From Ceratobasidium sp. AG-K (taxonomy: Eukaryota > Basidiomycota > Agaricomycetes > Cantharellales > Ceratobasidiaceae): a stretch of 64,000 nucleotides of DNA. The notes under the pieces were generated by a model. It worked only from the letters and a program-made list of their open reading frames with translations, did not search any database and was not told where the DNA came from. Shown piece after piece: positions 60,262 through 64,000 of the stretch. How positions within the stretch are numbered: position 1 is the stretch's first letter; each line of letters opens with the position of its first letter. The stretch lies in assembly GCA_037039685.1 (NCBI GenBank), contig JAWNGF010000005.1:930001-994000 (forward strand). The letters are read 5' to 3'. The position numbers and the translations under genes were made by a program.

Positions 60262-63200
60262 ATGGAATCTCTCATTCCACAACAGATACGTAGTGAGCTC
60301 GGGCAGATTTTGTCCAACCTGGTGTTGGGTGATAATGAAATCCGTAGATCGTATGTCCCAATTCTCCCATCAATGCACATGTAATCCGAACTTATTAATT
60401 TGGCGTCTGTAATATCCAGTGCCGAAAAGGTCCTCAATGATAAATGGCTAGCAAACCAACCGGAAGTACTGTTGTTGGCGCTCGCAGAATTTAGTCGCCA
60501 AAGTCCCGATGCTCACATGCGAGCATTTGCCGCGGTTCTCCTTCGGCGCCTCATATTTCGCCCGCCACTGCATCCCGTACCGTCACCCCATCCTCACCAG
60601 TCTCTTTCTGCTCCTAAAACAACTATCTACGATCATCTGTCTGAGACTACCCGTGGAAACCTAGAGACTATCTTGCTGGCTGCACTCCGGGAGGAACGCG
60701 ATCAAACTGCCTTGAAGGGGGTGACAGAAACAATATGCGAACTAGCAGTTGGGAGTTTTGAGAGGAAGCGTATGTTAATCAACGTGGACCGAAATAGCAT
60801 TATTCAGTTTAACCTTCCAATTAGGACCGTTTCCTGAGTTGTTAAATGTTGCCTCCCAGTTGGCCAACTCTGGTGACCCGATGCACCGAGAATCCGCTTT
60901 CCGGTGAGTCTACTGTAAGTTTCCGTAGGAATTGCTACTTATTTATTTAGTATATTCACCAATGTCCCTCATCTCCTCTGGGACCAGAACCCACAACAAG
61001 TTGTGGCTGTCCTAGAAAATGCCCTGAAATCCACCGAGCCTATTGCAGTAAGTAAATAGTCGTCGAAAATTACCGCTGCCAGAATGCTGCTTGTAGGTGC
61101 GACATGCAGCCCTCAAAGCATGCGCCGTTTATGTCTCCACCAATGATCCAGCATTGCAAAGCCAAACAGTTGGATTGATGTACCCGGTCCTGGTGGTAAG
61201 CCGTTGATCTGGCGGAGTCCTGTTGTGTCTCATATGTGCAGGCTCTGAGCGAATTCAGCCCTCAAGATCAAACCAAAGCTCTCGAGACACTCACGTCGCT
61301 CGCCTCTGACTTTCGCACCGCCAGTCTATTCCGTCCTCATATCGCCACCCTAACAAGGCTACTAGAACCCTTCCTAAACGAACAACCTCCCGGCGCGATA
61401 GACGCTACCGCCACCCCGACTCTAGCCAACCCAGGTCTCCCGCATTTTGTCTGGCCACCTCAGGGCACGGCGCCCAGCACCTCGAACACTGCAGAGGAGG
61501 AAGAAACGATGATTGAGCGACGCTATGCGGCACTCGAGTTTATGGTCAGTCTGACCGAGACACGCTCGGGCATGTTTAGGACTCCCATTCTGCCTAGCGA
61601 AGGGGGAGAGGGAACCGTAGGCGGAGAGATAGTTGGGGGAGAGGGTAGTACACAGGCTGCTTGGATATCGACCCTAGTTCGAGCGTGTCTCAAGGGGATG
61701 GGCGAGGTTATCGAGGAGGAAGGAAATGCGACACAGACGGCTTGGGAGGAATGCGAGGATGTGAGTCTCTTGCCGTATCGAGGATTCTCTAAATTGACTC
61801 GGGTTGAAATTCAGCCCTCTGCGACCGACGAGGACTTTGGTTATCCCCAAGCATTTGAAGGGACCTTGGATCGAGCAGCAGTCGCGCTTGGTTGGTAGTG
61901 CTGTCAGTAAGCATAGAAATTTTTGCTAACCCAATGACAGGCGGAAGGGCTCTTCTTCCAACCGCATTCCGTGATATTCCCGTCATGCTTCAATCCTCCG
62001 CCTGGGGTGTAAGACATGCGGGTCTGATGGCTATCGCAGCAGTTGCAGAGGGGACATACCAGGTAGGTGTTTATACATTGCGCTTTGTTGTTCATGACTC
62101 GACATTGGGTTCAAGGTCCTTGAACTCGAGGTTGGCAAAGTTGTGGAGCTGGTTGTTCCCATGTTTGCGGACCCGCATCCGCGAGTTAGGTTCGCGGCTT
62201 GTCAGTGCATGTAAGCAGATATGCATTGTTTCTGGTTAGATGTACTAACGTTCATCATAGTGGGCAACTGTGCACAGATATGCAAGAAATATTCCAGCAA
62301 AAATACGCCAAGGAGATATTATCATGCTTGATACCGGCTATGGACGCTCCAGAGGCAAGGTATGGACAATAAGTATATTCAATGCACTTTAATTGATAGT
62401 AGTCAGGGTTCATTGCCATGCTGCCAAAGCCATCATAAACTTCTGCTGTGGAGTCGAAGCCGAAGAACTTGCCCCATACCTGGACGAGATTGTAACCCGG
62501 TTATTGCGTCTGCTTAGCAGCAGCCCGCGAAGATACGTACAAGAGCAAGCTTTAACGACACTAGCCATGGTCGCCGACGCAAGCGCAGACAAGTTCCAAG
62601 TGGTGCGTCCTTTGATCAGGCCTTATTTAAAATGTGTTGATCGTACATGTAGTATTACCCACCTATCATGCCGCTACTAATTCAAGCCCTAAGAACACCA
62701 GCTACTCCAGAAACTCGCGTACTGCATTGCAAGGCTATGGAATGTGCTGGGCTGATTGGCAAGTTGCGGACCCGATCAAGCACGCATATACTCACATTGG
62801 TGCACAGGAATTGCTGTCGGCCGCGAAACGTTCCAGCAGGATGCACCGGAATTAATAAAACTCTTGCTCCAGATACAAGGTAACATAACAGACGGCTCCG
62901 CCCGACATAGTGTTGATTTGTTGTTTAGAGCAACCAACCACGGATGACGACAATACACCTATGTACCTACAACAAACGTGGTCCAAAATCTGCCAGGCGC
63001 TTGGAGACGGGTTTGAGCCTTATTTGCCGCTCGTGATGCCTCCACTCTTCAAGAGTGCGAGCATTAAGCCTGATATCAACGTCGTAGGTGTGTCGGTCAG
63101 CCTACCACGTTGTCCACTCCATAACATTGTCACTATTCTCAGAGGATAACGACGATGTCGAGGCGCGCGATGGGTTCGATGTTTTGGATCTGGATGATGG

Positions 63201-63956
63201 TCAGCACGTGGAGATCCAGACGTCCGTGTTGGAAGAAAAGAGTGCAGCTTTTGATGCGCTGCTCGGGCATGCGTCTACACTGGGGGCTAAATTTGGACCT
63301 TATATTCGACCAACACTGGAGCTGGCGTTGCCCAACCTCAAGGTGAAATTCCCCACCATTATATTGTCACGAACTAACAGGCTTGTAGTTTTATTTCTCA
63401 GAAAACGTTCGCGAAGTTAGTGCTATGTGAGTACTGGCGACGTGCCGAGTGTTTAGCATTGACTAATGTTCCACAGGTTGATTCCAACATTAGTCCTGAG
63501 TGGCCATACGACTGGCGTAATTTCACCCGAGGAGCTTAATGCAATATTCCTTCAAGTAACGCGGGCGATTCAGCCAGAAGGAGACGCTGGATTCCTGGGC
63601 TCGCTATGTAAATGCCTTGCAGATTCACTGCTGGTGGTCGGACGCCTAGCCATTGTCCCACCACTGGTCAATGAGATTTCTGCGGCGTGCAAGGCGCAGC
63701 TCGCGGCAATAGCATCCCGGCGCGAGATGCGGGTGAGGCGGATCAAGCGCGGGCCGGAGTGGGAGGAAGACAAGGAGGATATGCTGTTGCTGCAAGAGCT
63801 GGAGGATGCCGCGTTTGATGAGATGTGTAGACTTTTGGGGTTCTTAGATCCGAATCACCCAGTGAGTAAACTTGTCTCGAGTGATGGTTAGACGCGCGAC
63901 TAAATGTGATTCAGCTTTTGATCGCAGTTGGCTCCATAAAAGATATGGGTCTTTGA
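60262..63956 (+). CDS. Importin-5/Kap121-type karyopherin
   Basis: Eighteen exons, first 60262-60350 and last 63915-63956, all in phase, give 940 aa. The start MESLIPQQIRSELGQ was preferred over an in-frame ATG 25 codons upstream. It is a HEAT-repeat karyopherin that carries cargo (ribosomal proteins, histones) through the nuclear pore using RanGTP. Family blocks, in order, are AFAAVLLRRLIF, FRIFTNVPHLLWDQ, YAALEFMVSLTETRSGMFR, ALDRAAVALGGRALLP-like sequence, SAWGVRHAGLMAIAAVAEG, FADPHPRVRFAAC, ARVHCHAAKAIINFC, YPPIMPLLIQALRT, QDAPELIKLLLQIQ, FKSASIKPDINVVEDND, VEIQTSVLEEKSAAFDAL and the acidic KRGPEWEEDKED. These follow human IPO5. The intron at 62759-62807 starts with GC. The protein ends soon after the acidic loop, about 150 residues shorter than metazoan IPO5. 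Whether that is the fungal norm was not checked. The stop lies 44 bases from the window edge. Confidence 0.9.
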
Positions 63957-64000
63957 AGATAGATTGAATGTGCTTTCGATGTGTGAACCCTTGATGAATT

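Noticed and set aside
1..64000. CRISPR arrays, rRNA, retroelement or DNA transposon coding sequence
   Set aside because: None seen: no regular direct repeats with spacers, no reverse transcriptase, integrase or transposase motifs, and no rRNA core sequences. The genome is eukaryotic, so CRISPR is not expected.

Overview
This window is nuclear DNA of a filamentous basidiomycete, most likely an agaricomycete close to Rhizoctonia/Ceratobasidium. Coding regions are cut by many 45-60 nt GT-AG introns (plus two GC-AG introns). Several families are ones I associate with that group: secreted Cys-rich glycopeptide-like proteins, MYND proteins, divergent F-box proteins and tandem multi-pass membrane proteins. 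No database could be searched. Gene models were built by hand by requiring that every exon junction keeps frame and restores family motifs.

Layout. 1-3145: the last exon of a truncated gene (1-129, weak), then a long stretch with no convincing genes. 3146-11763: a compact cluster with an uncharacterised Ser/Pro-rich protein, a pectin methylesterase, a Dot5/PrxQ-type nuclear thiol peroxidase with a histone H1-like Lys/Pro/Ala tail, a secreted Cys-rich protein, and a PCL-type cyclin on the minus strand. 11764-24296: gene-poor, holding unclear coding remnants (about 13.9-14.5 kb), an intron-containing tRNA-Leu-like gene, a MYND zinc-finger protein and a decayed F-box gene. 24297-28625: a Zn2Cys6 transcription factor and a small Cys-rich protein on the minus strand. 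28626-31895: no clear genes. 31896-34105: a NYN-domain (PIN-like) protein. 36036-42950: a 39-exon dual hybrid histidine kinase carrying two kinase cores and two receivers. 43311-51501: a tandem array on the minus strand of two related multi-pass membrane-protein genes plus one C-terminal remnant. 52924-63956: a very long Pro/Ser-rich protein, a TDT/SSU1-type anion transporter, an intron-containing tRNA-Ala(CGC), and a Kap121/importin-5-type karyopherin that finishes just before the right edge.

No shared pathway ties these loci together. Themes are cell-wall attack and secretion (pectinesterase, secreted Cys-rich protein), sensing and regulation (dual kinase, transcription factor, cyclin, MYND and F-box proteins), redox defence (thiol peroxidase) and nuclear transport (karyopherin). 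The points most worth a second look are the dual-core kinase, the peroxidase-H1-like fusion, the membrane-protein array in which one copy carries an in-frame hairpin insertion, and the F-box pseudogene in which both premature stops are TAG at sites where the family has glutamine.
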